A stretch of 64,000 nucleotides of DNA from Prosthecodimorpha hirschii (lineage in GTDB: Bacteria > Pseudomonadota > Alphaproteobacteria > Rhizobiales > Ancalomicrobiaceae), in NCBI RefSeq assembly GCF_001305515.1, contig NZ_LJYW01000001.1, positions 5,546,025 through 5,610,024 of the forward strand, written 5' to 3'. Shown one piece after another: positions 33,855-43,109 of this stretch (the first letter of the stretch is position 1; the number at the start of each line of letters is the position of its first letter). Below the pieces are notes generated by a model. It saw nothing but the letters and a program-made list of their open reading frames with translations. It was not told the DNA's origin and made no database searches. A program made the translations under genes and the position numbers.

Positions 33855-35159
33855 ATGCGCAGAGAGACCATCGCGATCCATGCCGGCTACGAGCCGGATT
33901 CTGCGGTCAAGTCGGTCGCCGTGCCGATCTATCAGACCGCGTCCTATGCTTTCGACAGCGCCGATCATGCTGCCGCCCTCTTCAATCTGGAGGAGGAGGG
34001 CTTCCGCTACAGCCGGATCAACAATCCGACCACGGCGGTGCTCGAGAAGCGTCTGGCGGAGCTCGAAGGCGGCGTCGGCGCCCTGTGCGCGGCCTCGGGG
34101 CAGGCGGCGCTGCATATCGCGCTGGTCAATCTCGCCGACCACGGCGGCAACATCGTCACCGTGCCGCAGCTCTACGGCACCACCCACACGCTGCTCTCCC
34201 ACATCCTGCCGCGCCAGGGCATCACGACCCGCTTCGCGGCGAGCGACCGCCCCGAGGATATCGCCGCGCTGATCGACGACGACACCCGCGCGGTCTTCTG
34301 CGAAAGCATCGGCAACCCGGCCGGCAATGTCTGCGACATCGCCGGCATCGCGGCGGTGGCGCATGCGGCCGGCGTGCCGCTGGTGGTCGACAACACGGTG
34401 GCGACGCCGATCCTGCTGCGTCCCTTCGAGCATGGCGCCGACATCGTCGTGCATTCGCTGACCAAGTTCCTCGGCGGTCACGGCACCACGCTCGGCGGCG
34501 CGATCGTCGACGGCGGCCGCTTCCCGTGGAAGGAGGCCGGCGCCCGCTTCCCGGCCTATGTCGTGCCGGACCGCTCCTATCACGGCCTGATCTATGCCGA
34601 GCGCTTCGGGCCGATGGCCTATATCGAGCGCGCGCGCAGCGTCTACCAGCGCACCATGGGCGCCGTGCTGTCGCCCTTCAACGCCTTCCTGATCCTGCAG
34701 GGCATCGAGACGGTCGCGCTGCGCGTCGAGCGCCATGTCGAGAATGCCCGCACGGTGGCGCATTGGCTGAAGGCCGATCCGCGCGTCGCCTGGGTCAACT
34801 ATGCCGGCTTCGACGACAGCCCCTACAAGGCGCTGGTCGAGCGCTATCTCGACGGCCGCGCCTCCTCGCTGTTCACCTTCGGCATCCGCGGGTCGATGGA
34901 GACCGGGAAGGCCTTCTACGATGCGCTGAAGCTGGTCACGCGGCTGGTCAATATCGGCGACGCCAAGTCGCTCGCCTGCCATCCGGCCTCCACGACCCAC
35001 CGCCAGATGACCCCCGACGAACAGCTCAAGGCGGGCATCCGCCCGGAGACCATCCGTCTGTCGATCGGCATCGAGCATGTCGACGACATCATCGCCGATC
35101 TCGACCAGGCTCTGGCCGCCGCCGTGGCGTCCGACCGCTTCGCCGAAGCGGCCGAGTGA
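33855..35159 (+). CDS. metY: O-acetylhomoserine aminocarboxypropyltransferase/cysteine synthase (MetY)
   Basis: 434-residue Cys/Met-metabolism PLP enzyme of the long MetY type. PLP lysine is Lys204 in VHSLTKFLGGHG. Other landmarks are VPIYQTASYAFDS near the N-terminus and the RYSRINNPT loop. It joins O-acylhomoserine with sulfide to give homocysteine. ATG at 33855 lies behind GAGGATCATC; the frame upstream is non-coding. Followed after 16 nt by a homoserine O-acyltransferase, which makes its substrate, so the two catalyse consecutive steps of methionine synthesis. Confidence 0.93.
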   Translation: MRRETIAIHAGYEPDSAVKSVAVPIYQTASYAFDSADHAAALFNLEEEGFRYSRINNPTTAVLEKRLAELEGGVGALCAASGQAALHIALVNLADHGGNIVTVPQLYGTTHTLLSHILPRQGITTRFAASDRPEDIAALIDDDTRAVFCESIGNPAGNVCDIAGIAAVAHAAGVPLVVDNTVATPILLRPFEHGADIVVHSLTKFLGGHGTTLGGAIVDGGRFPWKEAGARFPAYVVPDRSYHGLIYAERFGPMAYIERARSVYQRTMGAVLSPFNAFLILQGIETVALRVERHVENARTVAHWLKADPRVAWVNYAGFDDSPYKALVERYLDGRASSLFTFGIRGSMETGKAFYDALKLVTRLVNIGDAKSLACHPASTTHRQMTPDEQLKAGIRPETIRLSIGIEHVDDIIADLDQALAAAVASDRFAEAAE

Positions 35160-35175
35160 CGCCGGGAGGCCCGCC

Positions 35176-36222
35176 ATGGTGATCGCCCAGACGAAAGGCC
35201 GTCACGATCCCGGCCTCGCCGCGCCGCCGCGCCGGCGTGCGGCCCGGGGCGGTGGCGCGGGCGGGCGCGGCTTCGGCCGGCCGGTCACCATCGGGCTCGT
35301 CAACAACATGCCGGACACGGCGCTGACGGCGACCGAACGGCAGTTCTCCGGTCTGATCGCGGAGGCCGCGGCCGGCCGGCCGGTCCGGCTGCTCCTGTTC
35401 TCCTTCGCGTCCGTCGCCCGCTCGGAGCCGGCGCGCGCCCGCATGGCGGGCCAGTATCGCGACGCCGCCGAACTCGCCGCCACACCGGTCGACGCGCTTA
35501 TCGTGACCGGGACCGAGCCGCGCGCGCCGCGCCTCGACCAGGAGCCCTATTGGCCCGACATGGCCCGGCTCATCGACCATGCCGCGCGCCATACGGTCTC
35601 GACGCTCTGGTCCTGCCTCGCCGCCCATGCGGCGGTGCTGCATCTCGACCGGGTCGAGCGCCGGCCGCTGGCCGACAAGTGCTTCGGCGTCTTCGGCAGC
35701 GCGGCCGTGTCCGCCGATCCTCTGGTCGCCCGGCCCGGCGCGCCGCCGCTCGCCGTCGCCCATTCGCGCTGGAACGGTCTCGACGCCGCCGATCTCACGG
35801 CCTGCGGCTACCGCATCCTGTCGACGGTCGGCGAGGCCGGGGTCGACGTCTTCGCCAAGCGCGTCGGCAGCGAGTTCGTCTTCTTCCACGGGCACCCGGA
35901 ATATGACGCCGGCGCGCTCGCGGGCGAGTATCGCCGCGATGTCGGCCGCTACCTGACCGGCGAACGGGACCGCTATCCCAATCTGCCAGAGGGCTATTTC
36001 GACGCGAATACGAACGCGGTCCTGGACGACTATCGCGCGCGGGCCGAACACGACCGCGGCGCGGTCGCCTTCGCCGACCTGCCGCGCCTGGTGCCTCGAT
36101 CGGGGCTTGCCGAGGCGACCCGCGCGACGGCCGCCTTCCTGTTCCGCAATTGGCTCGACGGCGTCTTTCTGGCGGTCGGCTGCAACGCCGCAAGCGCCGG
36201 CGCCGCTGCGGTGGCGCGATGA
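35176..36222 (+). CDS. metA: homoserine O-acyltransferase (MetA family)
   Basis: 348 residues of the MetA (homoserine trans-succinylase/acetylase) glutamine-amidotransferase-like fold. Predicted nucleophile Cys147 in TLWSCLAAHA; His240 and Glu242 in HGHPEYDAGAL complete the triad. The first ~35 residues are a Gly/Arg-rich extension before VTIGLVNNMPD. ATG at 35176 with CGGGAGGC upstream, 16 nt after metY. Whether it uses succinyl- or acetyl-CoA cannot be decided by eye; its pairing with MetY argues for acetyl. Overlaps the next gene by ATGA. Confidence 0.9.
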   Translation: MVIAQTKGRHDPGLAAPPRRRAARGGGAGGRGFGRPVTIGLVNNMPDTALTATERQFSGLIAEAAAGRPVRLLLFSFASVARSEPARARMAGQYRDAAELAATPVDALIVTGTEPRAPRLDQEPYWPDMARLIDHAARHTVSTLWSCLAAHAAVLHLDRVERRPLADKCFGVFGSAAVSADPLVARPGAPPLAVAHSRWNGLDAADLTACGYRILSTVGEAGVDVFAKRVGSEFVFFHGHPEYDAGALAGEYRRDVGRYLTGERDRYPNLPEGYFDANTNAVLDDYRARAEHDRGAVAFADLPRLVPRSGLAEATRATAAFLFRNWLDGVFLAVGCNAASAGAAAVAR

Positions 36223-36749
36223 GCGTCGCCGAGTGCCTGCCCGCAGAGCGCACCGACCCGCCGGGCATCGACCCGGCCGCCTTCCGGCTCGCCATGCGCG
36301 AACTGGCCGGCGGGGTCAGCGTGGTCACCACCGGGCGCGGTGCGCTGCGCACCGGCCTGACCGCGACCTCGGTCACGTCGCTGTCCGCCGAACCGCCGGC
36401 GCTCCTGGTCTGTATCAACCGCTCGTCGTCGGTGCTGCGGGTCCTGCGCGAGCATCAGGCCTTCGCGGTTAACATCCTCAAGGCCGGTCACGAGGATGTC
36501 GCCGACCGCTTCGCGGGACGCTCCGGCGCCTATGGGGCGGCGCGCTACGGCGATGCCGAATGGACCGAACTGACGACCGGCATGCCGGTGCTCGCCGATG
36601 CGCTGGCCGCCTTCGACTGCCGCGTCGAGGCGATCCTCGACTGGCACAGCCATGCGGTCGTGATCGGCCGGATCGAGGCCCTCGCGTCGACCGGCGGCGA
36701 CGGCGCGCTGGTCTATTGGCGCGGCGGCTACCGGGGCGTCGCGCCCTGA
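36219..36749 (+). CDS. flavin reductase family protein
   Basis: 176-residue flavin reductase (HpaC/NADH-FMN oxidoreductase-like split barrel). Typical features are MRELAGGVSVVTTG at the start, LTATSVTSLSAEPPALLVCINRSSS (flavin-binding), and a C-terminal HSHAVVIGRIEAL. ATG at 36219 overlaps the metA stop by 4 nt (ATGA), so it is the third gene of the methionine operon. It would reduce free FMN/FAD with NAD(P)H for a two-component monooxygenase. No partner oxygenase is adjacent; the LLM-class enzyme at 55116-56168 is a distant candidate. Confidence 0.9.
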   Translation: MSVAECLPAERTDPPGIDPAAFRLAMRELAGGVSVVTTGRGALRTGLTATSVTSLSAEPPALLVCINRSSSVLRVLREHQAFAVNILKAGHEDVADRFAGRSGAYGAARYGDAEWTELTTGMPVLADALAAFDCRVEAILDWHSHAVVIGRIEALASTGGDGALVYWRGGYRGVAP

Positions 36750-36813
36750 CCACCCGCAGCCGGGCGCGCGCGCCGCGCACGGCCGGGAGCACGGTGCGGG
36801 GCGGGGGCGTTGC

Positions 36814-38247
36814 TCAGACCACGAAGCCGTAGAGCTCCCATTCCGCTTCCGAGACATCGAGTTCCAGGCGCAGCCATTCGGCCCGCTTCACGGCCACGAA
36901 AGCGCGGTGCATGCGCGCGCCGAGCGTGCGCTTGACGAAGTCCGATCCGTCCATCCGGTCGATCGCGTCGATCCAGCTGCGCGGCAGGTCGGCCGGACGC
37001 GCGGCCTCGTAATTGTTGCCCTCTGCCGCAGGCCCCGGATAGCTCTGGTCGCGGATGCCGTCGAGCGCGCCGGCCAGCGTGACGGCGCCGACCAGATACG
37101 GGTTGGCGTCGACGCCGGCGACGCGATGCTCGAAATGGCGGGTCGCGCCCGGCAGGCCCGGCACGCGCAGGGCGACCGTGCGATTCTCCACGCCCCAGGA
37201 ATCGGAGGCCGGCGAATAGACCGCGGAGGCGAAGCGCCGCCAGGAATTGCGGTAGGGGGCGAGGATCAGCATCGTGTCGCCGATCGTCTTGCGGATGCCG
37301 CCGATGGCATGGAGCATGAGCGGGCTGAGCGAGCCGTCGGGCTGATCGGCGAACAGGTTGCGGCCGCCCTCGCTGCCGAGCGACAGGTGCAGGTGCATGC
37401 CCGAGCCGGCTTCCTGGCCGAAGGGCTTGGCCATGAAGGTCGCCTCGACGCCGAAGCGGCGCGCGACCGTGCGCACCAGCCGCTTGGCGAGCACCACGTC
37501 GTCGGCGGCCCGGATCAGGTCGCGATAGCGGATGGTCAGTTCGTACTGGCCGGGGCCGTATTCGGAGATCAGCGATTCGAGCGTCAGGCCGGAGGCGGCG
37601 GCGGCCTCGTAGATGGCCTCGAACAGCGGCGACATCTCGTCCAGTTCGTCGACCGACATGGTGTTGCGCTGCATCGAGCGCCGGCCGGTCAGCGCGTAGG
37701 TGGCGGGCATGCGCCGGCCGTTCGGGCCGGTCTGCCGGTCGACCAGATAGAATTCGAGCTCGAAGGCGCCCATCGGCTCGTAGCCGGCGGCGCGCGCGCG
37801 CGCGATCTGATTGAGGAGGGCCGTGCGCGGGGCGACCTCGAAGGGGCTGCCGTCGGCCTCGCACATCCCGACCAGCACCTGGCCGCGGCCGACCTTGGGC
37901 AGATAGCCGAGCGTGCCGGGCAGCGGCCAGACGCGCATGTCGGCGCCGCCGTCGACCAGGATCAGCCCGCTCTCCTCGACATCGTCGCCGGCGACATCCT
38001 GGCCGAACAGCGATCCCGGCATGCCGCGGCCGTTGCGATAGAGCGAGTCCAGTTCGTGGCGGCGGATGATCTTGCCCCGGCCGATGCCGTGGAAGTCGGG
38101 CATCACCACGTCGATGCCCTGGACGTCCGGGTGTCGCTCCAGGAAGGCGTGGGCCTCCTCCAGGCTGGCGCCGGTCGGCGCTGCGCCCGCCGGCGCCGCG
38201 CCCGTCGTGGTCGCCCCGTATGCGGCCGTGTCCGACTTGGTCTTCAA
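36814..38247 (-). CDS. glutamine synthetase-like gamma-glutamyl ligase (PuuA-like)
   Basis: 477-residue glutamine-synthetase-superfamily protein of the gamma-glutamylpolyamine/glutamate-amine ligase branch. Metal and substrate residues appear in FELEFYLV, EYGPGQYELTIRY, MHLHLSLG and ENRTVALRVPG. It likely ligates glutamate to an amine such as putrescine at the expense of ATP, the first step of the Puu pathway, but no other puu genes are nearby. The start is a TTG (38247) with GGGAGAG 7 nt upstream; no ATG fits the alignment. Residues 12-27 are Ala/Gly/Thr-rich low complexity. Confidence 0.88.
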   Translation of the reverse strand: MKTKSDTAAYGATTTGAAPAGAAPTGASLEEAHAFLERHPDVQGIDVVMPDFHGIGRGKIIRRHELDSLYRNGRGMPGSLFGQDVAGDDVEESGLILVDGGADMRVWPLPGTLGYLPKVGRGQVLVGMCEADGSPFEVAPRTALLNQIARARAAGYEPMGAFELEFYLVDRQTGPNGRRMPATYALTGRRSMQRNTMSVDELDEMSPLFEAIYEAAAASGLTLESLISEYGPGQYELTIRYRDLIRAADDVVLAKRLVRTVARRFGVEATFMAKPFGQEAGSGMHLHLSLGSEGGRNLFADQPDGSLSPLMLHAIGGIRKTIGDTMLILAPYRNSWRRFASAVYSPASDSWGVENRTVALRVPGLPGATRHFEHRVAGVDANPYLVGAVTLAGALDGIRDQSYPGPAAEGNNYEAARPADLPRSWIDAIDRMDGSDFVKRTLGARMHRAFVAVKRAEWLRLELDVSEAEWELYGFVV

Positions 38248-38435
38248 GGCTTGCTCTCCCGCTGCAGGTCGGCGGGCGGGCCGGCTCTCCGCCGCCGCAG
38301 CCTCGTCGTTGCGTTCTTCTCTATCGACCGGCGCGCGGACTTGTCCATGACCTGGGGCGGTCGGCCGCGGGGCGATTGGCCGGATACCCGAAATCCGGCT
38401 AGGATCGCGCCTCGGCCGGTTGGACGGAGTTGTCG

Positions 38436-39453
38436 ATGTTCGCGTGGGGCTTCAGGATCGGGTGTCTTGCCGGGCTGCTCGGCCTGGCGGGTGAGCCGGC
38501 CGCCGCCAATGACAGTCAGGCGGCTTTCGGCCTCGGCGGTCTGACGCTGCTCCGCTCCGCCGACATCCGCATGGACAGCGAGGTGCTGTCCATCTCCGAA
38601 GAACGGATCACCGTAGACTATGTCTTCAGAACGGATCACCGTAGACTATGTCTTCACCAACGCCTCGTCGCGCGATGTCGATACGCTCGTCGCCTTTCCG
38701 TTGCCGGATGTGGACAACGGGATCGAGGTGTTCACGCCCGACTACGTCAACGAGCTCGAATTCCGCACCGTGATCGACGGCCAGCCGGCGGCCCTCGAAC
38801 TGGTGCAGATTGCCCGTTTCGGGGGACGCGACATCACCGCCCGGCTGCAGCGCCTGGGCGTGCCGCCGATGCCGGTCGGGACTTTCGATGCCGCCATCAA
38901 TGCCCTCGATCCGGCGACCCGCCAGGCGATGATCGCCGAAGGGCTGATCGAGGAATATGGCAGCGACGGCAAACAGACGCTCTGGGCCGCGCACTGGACG
39001 ACCGCGACCAGCGTCACCCGGCGCCAGGTCTTTCCGGCCGGCCGGAGCGTATCGGTCAGTCACTCCTACAAGCCGTTCACCGGAGGCTCGGTCGGCGGCC
39101 GGCTCGATCCGGGCAATCGTAAGTCGAGGGAATTCGCCGAGGCGCGGACCAAATACTGTATCGACGACGCTTTCATCCAGGGCTTCGATCGCAAGCGTGC
39201 GGCCGCTGCGAAGACTGGGAGCTACCACGGCGAAACCTGGATCTCCTATGTCCTGACCTCGGGCGCCAACTGGAAGGGGCCGATCGGCCAGTTTCGGATG
39301 ATCGTCGACAAGGGCCATCCGGACGCCCTGATCAGCTACTGCGCCACCGGGGTGCGCAAGACCGGCCCGACCCGGTTCGAGGTCGCTTATCAGAACTACG
39401 TACCCCGACAAGATATTCACATCCTCATCGTCAAATTCCATCAGGATCCATGA
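38436..39453 (+). pseudogene. DUF4424 exported protein gene broken by a 28-bp tandem duplication
   Basis: ATG at 38436 (GGAG 6 nt upstream) opens a frame with a signal peptide (GFRIGCLAGLLGLAG, cleavage near AAAN). It runs into AAFGLGGLTLLRSADIRMDSE, the start of a DUF4424 domain. At 38600 a 28-bp unit is repeated head to tail, shifting the frame. The upstream frame then runs out of phase and stops at 39122. The true DUF4424 continuation (FTNASSRDVDTLVAFPLPD onward) resumes in another frame to the stop at 39453. Removing one unit restores a continuous 329-residue protein. The downstream part looks intact, so the lesion is recent, a phase-variable switch, or an assembly artefact. Function of DUF4424 is unknown. 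Confidence 0.85.
38600..38656. repeat. perfect 28-bp tandem duplication
   Basis: Two identical 28-bp units, 38600-38627 and 38628-38655, plus one shared base, each starting AGAACGGATCACCGTAGACT. Because 28 is not a multiple of three, it causes the frameshift in the DUF4424 gene. Confidence 0.97.
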
Positions 39454-39574
39454 CCGGCTCTTTACTGTCATCGGAAATTTGCAGTTGTTGAAGTAGGGCG
39501 GTCGCGAGATGCTGCGTCGCGCCGACGCCAGCTGGGGCGACCCGGGGTGCGAACGTGCAGGGGAGTTATTGCAT

Positions 39575-40921
39575 ATGAAGATCGCGATGATCGGCTCCGG
39601 CTATGTCGGCCTCGTCTCGGGCGCCTGTCTTGCCGATTTCGGCCATGACGTGATCTGCGTCGACAAGGACCCCGAGAAGATCGTCGCGCTGCGGGCCGGC
39701 CGCATCCCGATCTACGAACCGGGCCTCGACGAACTGGTCGCCAACAACATGCGGGCCGGTCGGCTCGCCTTCTCGACCGACCTTGCCGCCGCCGTGGCCG
39801 AGGCCTCGGTGGTCTTCATCGCCGTCGGCACGCCGGCGCGGCGCGGCGACGGCCATGCCGATCTCTCCTATGTCTACGGCGCCTCCCGCGAGATCGCCCG
39901 GGCGATGCGCGGCTTCACCGTGGTGGTGACCAAGTCGACCGTGCCGGTCGGCACCGGCGACGAGGTCGAGCGCATCCTGCGCGCCGAAAATCCCACGGCC
40001 GATTTCGCGGTCGCCTCGAATCCCGAGTTCCTGCGCGAGGGCGCGGCGATCGCGGACTTCAAGCGGCCGGATCGCATCGTCGTCGGCCTGGACGACGAAC
40101 GCGCCCGTCCGGTCCTGTCGGAGGTCTACCGGCCGCTCTATCTCAACGCGGCACCGCTGCTCTTCACCGACCGCCGGACCTCCGAACTGATCAAATATGC
40201 GGCCAACGGCTTCCTGGCGATGAAGATCACCTTCATCAACGAGATGGCCGATCTGTGCGAGAAGGTCGGCGCCGACGTGCAGCAGGTCGCCCGCGGCATC
40301 GGGCTCGACAACCGGATCGGCTCGAAGTTCCTGCATGCCGGGCCGGGCTTCGGCGGCTCCTGCTTCCCGAAGGACACGCTGGCGCTGATCAAGACCGCGC
40401 AGGATCACGAGGCGCCGCTGCGCCTGATCGAGACGACCCATGCGGTCAACGACCAGCGCAAGCGCGCCATGGCGCGCAAGGTGATCGCCGCCTGCGGCGG
40501 TTCGGTGCGCGACAAGACCGTGGCGCTGCTCGGGTTGACCTTCAAGCCGAACACCGACGACATGCGCGAGGCGCCGTCGCTGGCGATCGTGCAGGCGCTG
40601 CAGGATGCCGGCGCCATCGTCCGTGCCTACGACCCGCAGGGCATGGCCGCCGCGCGCGAGATGATGCCGTCGATCGAGTATGGCAGCGGCCCCTACGATG
40701 TGGCCCGCGACGCGGACGCTCTGGTGATCATCACCGAATGGGACGCCTTCCGGGCGCTCGACTTCCAGGAACTCGCCCGGATCATGCGGGCGCCGATCCT
40801 GGTCGACCTGCGCAACATCTACCGCCGGGCCGATGTGGTCGGCCACGGCTTCACCTATGTCAGCATCGGCCGCTCGTCGGTCAGTCTCGAAGAGGGCTCG
40901 CTCGTCCAGGCGGCCGAATGA
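39575..40921 (+). CDS. ugd: UDP-glucose 6-dehydrogenase
   Basis: 448-residue UDP-glucose/GDP-mannose dehydrogenase. N-terminal Rossmann motif [17 protein letters not shown] segment, catalytic Cys263 in [10 protein letters not shown], and C-terminal [17 protein letters not shown]. It oxidises UDP-glucose to UDP-glucuronate with two NAD+. ATG at 39575 with AGGGGAG upstream; an in-frame extension to 39509 lacks support. Overlaps the epimerase gene by ATGA. The pair corresponds to rkpK-lpsL of rhizobia, which makes UDP-galacturonate for lipopolysaccharide or capsule. Confidence 0.96.
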   Translation: MKIAMIGSGYVGLVSGACLADFGHDVICVDKDPEKIVALRAGRIPIYEPGLDELVANNMRAGRLAFSTDLAAAVAEASVVFIAVGTPARRGDGHADLSYVYGASREIARAMRGFTVVVTKSTVPVGTGDEVERILRAENPTADFAVASNPEFLREGAAIADFKRPDRIVVGLDDERARPVLSEVYRPLYLNAAPLLFTDRRTSELIKYAANGFLAMKITFINEMADLCEKVGADVQQVARGIGLDNRIGSKFLHAGPGFGGSCFPKDTLALIKTAQDHEAPLRLIETTHAVNDQRKRAMARKVIAACGGSVRDKTVALLGLTFKPNTDDMREAPSLAIVQALQDAGAIVRAYDPQGMAAAREMMPSIEYGSGPYDVARDADALVIITEWDAFRALDFQELARIMRAPILVDLRNIYRRADVVGHGFTYVSIGRSSVSLEEGSLVQAAE

Positions 40922-41940
40922 GGCTCTTCATCACCGGAACGGCCGGCTTCATCGGCTTCCATCTGGCCCGCCGCCTGCTCGGCGAGGGGCATGTGGTGAC
41001 CGGTTATGACGGGATGACCGACTATTACGACCCGCGCCTGAAGCGGGCCAGGACGGCGATCCTGGCGCGGATGCCCGGCTTCATCCCGGTGACCGGGATG
41101 CTGGAGGATGGCGATGCCCTGCGACGGGCGGTCGAGGCCTCGGCCCCGGACGTCGTGATCCATCTCGCCGCCCAGGCCGGCGTGCGCCACAGCATCGACA
41201 ATCCGGGCGCCTACATCGCCTCCAATCTGGTCGGCAGCTGGAACCTGCTCGACATCTGCCGGCAGGTCCGGCCGCGTCACCTGATGCTCGCGTCGACCAG
41301 TTCCGTCTACGGCGCCAACGCCAAGGTCCCGTTCGCGGAGACCGACCGGTCCGACGAGCCGATGTCGCTCTATGCGGCGACCAAGAAGGCCATGGAGGCG
41401 ATGGCGCATTCGCAGGCCCATATCCACGGCCTGCCGACGACGGCCTTCCGCTTCTTCACCGTCTACGGTCCCTGGGGCCGGCCCGACATGGCCTTGTTCC
41501 GCTTCGCCGACGCGATCCTGAAGGGCGCGCCGATCGACCTCTATGGCGAAGGCCGCATGCAGCGCGACTTCACCTATATCGACGACCTGATCGAGGCGGT
41601 CGTCCGCCTGATCCCGCTTGTGCCCGTGACGCCGGCCGATCCGGCCGCGGCCGCCGAGACCGGCGTCTCGCCGGTGGCGCCGTTCCGAGTGGTCAATATC
41701 GGCAGCGGCCGGCCGATCGGTCTGTTGGACTTCGTCGCCGCGATCGAGGCGGCGGTCGGCCGAAAGGCCGCGACGCGCCTGCTGCCGATGCAGCCGGGCG
41801 ACGTGCCGCGCACCTATTGCGCACCCGATCTCCTGCAGCGGCTGACCGGCTATCTCCCGGAGACGCCGATTGCCGAAGGCGTCCGCCAATTCGTCGACTG
41901 GTTCCGGACCGAGTATCGCGCCGCAGTCGAAGGGGCCTGA
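40918..41940 (+). CDS. NAD-dependent UDP-sugar epimerase (UDP-glucuronate 4-epimerase-like)
   Basis: 340-residue extended SDR. NAD-binding [11 protein letters not shown] at the start, [15 protein letters not shown] typical of UDP-glucuronate epimerases, and catalytic Tyr152 and Lys156 in YAATK. The segment [15 protein letters not shown] is characteristic of this epimerase group. Start codon overlaps ugd by ATGA, so product and next substrate are coupled: UDP-glucuronate to UDP-galacturonate. Cytoplasmic; feeds surface polysaccharide assembly. Confidence 0.93.
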   Translation: MRLFITGTAGFIGFHLARRLLGEGHVVTGYDGMTDYYDPRLKRARTAILARMPGFIPVTGMLEDGDALRRAVEASAPDVVIHLAAQAGVRHSIDNPGAYIASNLVGSWNLLDICRQVRPRHLMLASTSSVYGANAKVPFAETDRSDEPMSLYAATKKAMEAMAHSQAHIHGLPTTAFRFFTVYGPWGRPDMALFRFADAILKGAPIDLYGEGRMQRDFTYIDDLIEAVVRLIPLVPVTPADPAAAAETGVSPVAPFRVVNIGSGRPIGLLDFVAAIEAAVGRKAATRLLPMQPGDVPRTYCAPDLLQRLTGYLPETPIAEGVRQFVDWFRTEYRAAVEGA

Positions 41941-42042
41941 CGGGCCAAGTCAGGCTGACGGGCGAAGGCAGGCTGGCGGCCCCGCAAGCATGCGCCGCCA
42001 GGGCGCTTGCCCCGGGTGAGGCCCAAGGGCCCGGCCGTCGCC

Positions 42043-42960
42043 TCAGCGGCCGCCGGCGTGGAGCTTCAGGGCGCACCAGACGGCGCGGTGGACGGGGGTC
42101 GGCACGCCGAGTTCGGCGCCGAGCCGGACCACCGTGCCGGACAGCCAGGGCAGTTCCAGCCGAGCGCCGCGTTCCAGGTCGTGGGCCATCGAGGCGCGCG
42201 TCGCGGCCGGCAGGTTGTCGGCCGCCGCCAGCACCTTGTCGGCCTGCTCGGGCACGATTGCCACGCCGCGCGCGCGGGCGACGTCGGCGGTCTCCGAGGC
42301 CGCGTCGCGCAGGAAGGCGCGCAGATCCGTGTCGGCGCGGATGTCGCCGATCGGCTTGCGGGTCAGGGCCGTGATCGCGCTGAAGGCCGACAGGAAGACG
42401 AACTTCTCCCAGATGGCGCGATCGATGTCGGGCGACAGCGTGTGCTCGATCCCGGCTGCCTGGCAGGCTTCCGCGAAGGCCGCGAGCCGCGGGTCCGCGC
42501 CGCCGCCGAAGGCGCCGAAGATGATCCGGGCGAGGCTGCCGACTTGGCGGATCACGCCGGGCGCCGCGATGGTGGCACTGATATGGGCAACGCCGCCGGC
42601 GACATGCTCGGCGCCGAGCGCGGCCCGCAGCAGGGAACCGGCCTCGATGCCGTTCTGGAACGAGATCACCACGGTCTCCGGTCCGACCATCGGTCGCAGC
42701 TGTTCGGCTGCCGCGGCGGTGTCCCAGAGCTTGACGGCGACCATCACGACATCGACCGGGCCGACCTTGGCCGGGTCGTCGGTGACCGTGACGGCGAGGC
42801 CCGCGACCGGATGGGCCGGGCTGTCGATGGTCAGGCCGCGTTCGGCGATGGCCGCGCCATGCGCGCCGCGCGCGATGAAGGTCACGTCGGCCCCCGAGGC
42901 TGCCAGCTTCGCGCCGAAAAAGCCGCCGACCCCGCCCGTTCCCATGATGGCGATACGCAT
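42043..42960 (-). CDS. 2-dehydropantoate 2-reductase family protein
   Basis: 305-residue ketopantoate reductase (ApbA/PanE family). NADPH-binding GTGGVGGFFGA at residues 7-17, the middle segment VKLWDT and FQNGIE, and a C-terminal domain with IWEKFVFLSAFSAITAL carrying the expected active-site Lys. ATG at 42960 with GAGGAGGATC upstream; an upstream extension to 43053 runs through a 14-bp repeat. It could be PanE of pantothenate synthesis, but many paralogues reduce other 2-keto acids. It lies 149 nt downstream of the sugar ABC permease on the same strand, so co-transcription is possible. Confidence 0.88.
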   Translation of the reverse strand: MRIAIMGTGGVGGFFGAKLAASGADVTFIARGAHGAAIAERGLTIDSPAHPVAGLAVTVTDDPAKVGPVDVVMVAVKLWDTAAAAEQLRPMVGPETVVISFQNGIEAGSLLRAALGAEHVAGGVAHISATIAAPGVIRQVGSLARIIFGAFGGGADPRLAAFAEACQAAGIEHTLSPDIDRAIWEKFVFLSAFSAITALTRKPIGDIRADTDLRAFLRDAASETADVARARGVAIVPEQADKVLAAADNLPAATRASMAHDLERGARLELPWLSGTVVRLGAELGVPTPVHRAVWCALKLHAGGR

Positions 42961-42973
42961 GTCGATCCTCCTC

Positions 42974-43015
42974 ATCGATCCGTCCGGATCGACCCGTCCT
43001 GATCGATCCGTCCGA
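42974..43015. repeat. 14-bp tandem repeat, three copies
   Basis: Units 42974-42987, 42988-43001 and 43002-43015 with consensus ATCGATCCGTCCGG. They lie directly upstream of the ketopantoate reductase ribosome-binding site. Each unit contains an ATCGAT-like core, so these could be phased binding sites or simple slippage products. Confidence 0.8.
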
Positions 43016-43109
43016 TGGTTTGGTCGCACGGACGGGAGACCGGTGCAATGCAACCGGGCGACCGGGCCCGCGCGGGTCCGGCCGGGAGAAGGGCAGGCGG
43101 GTTCTGCCG

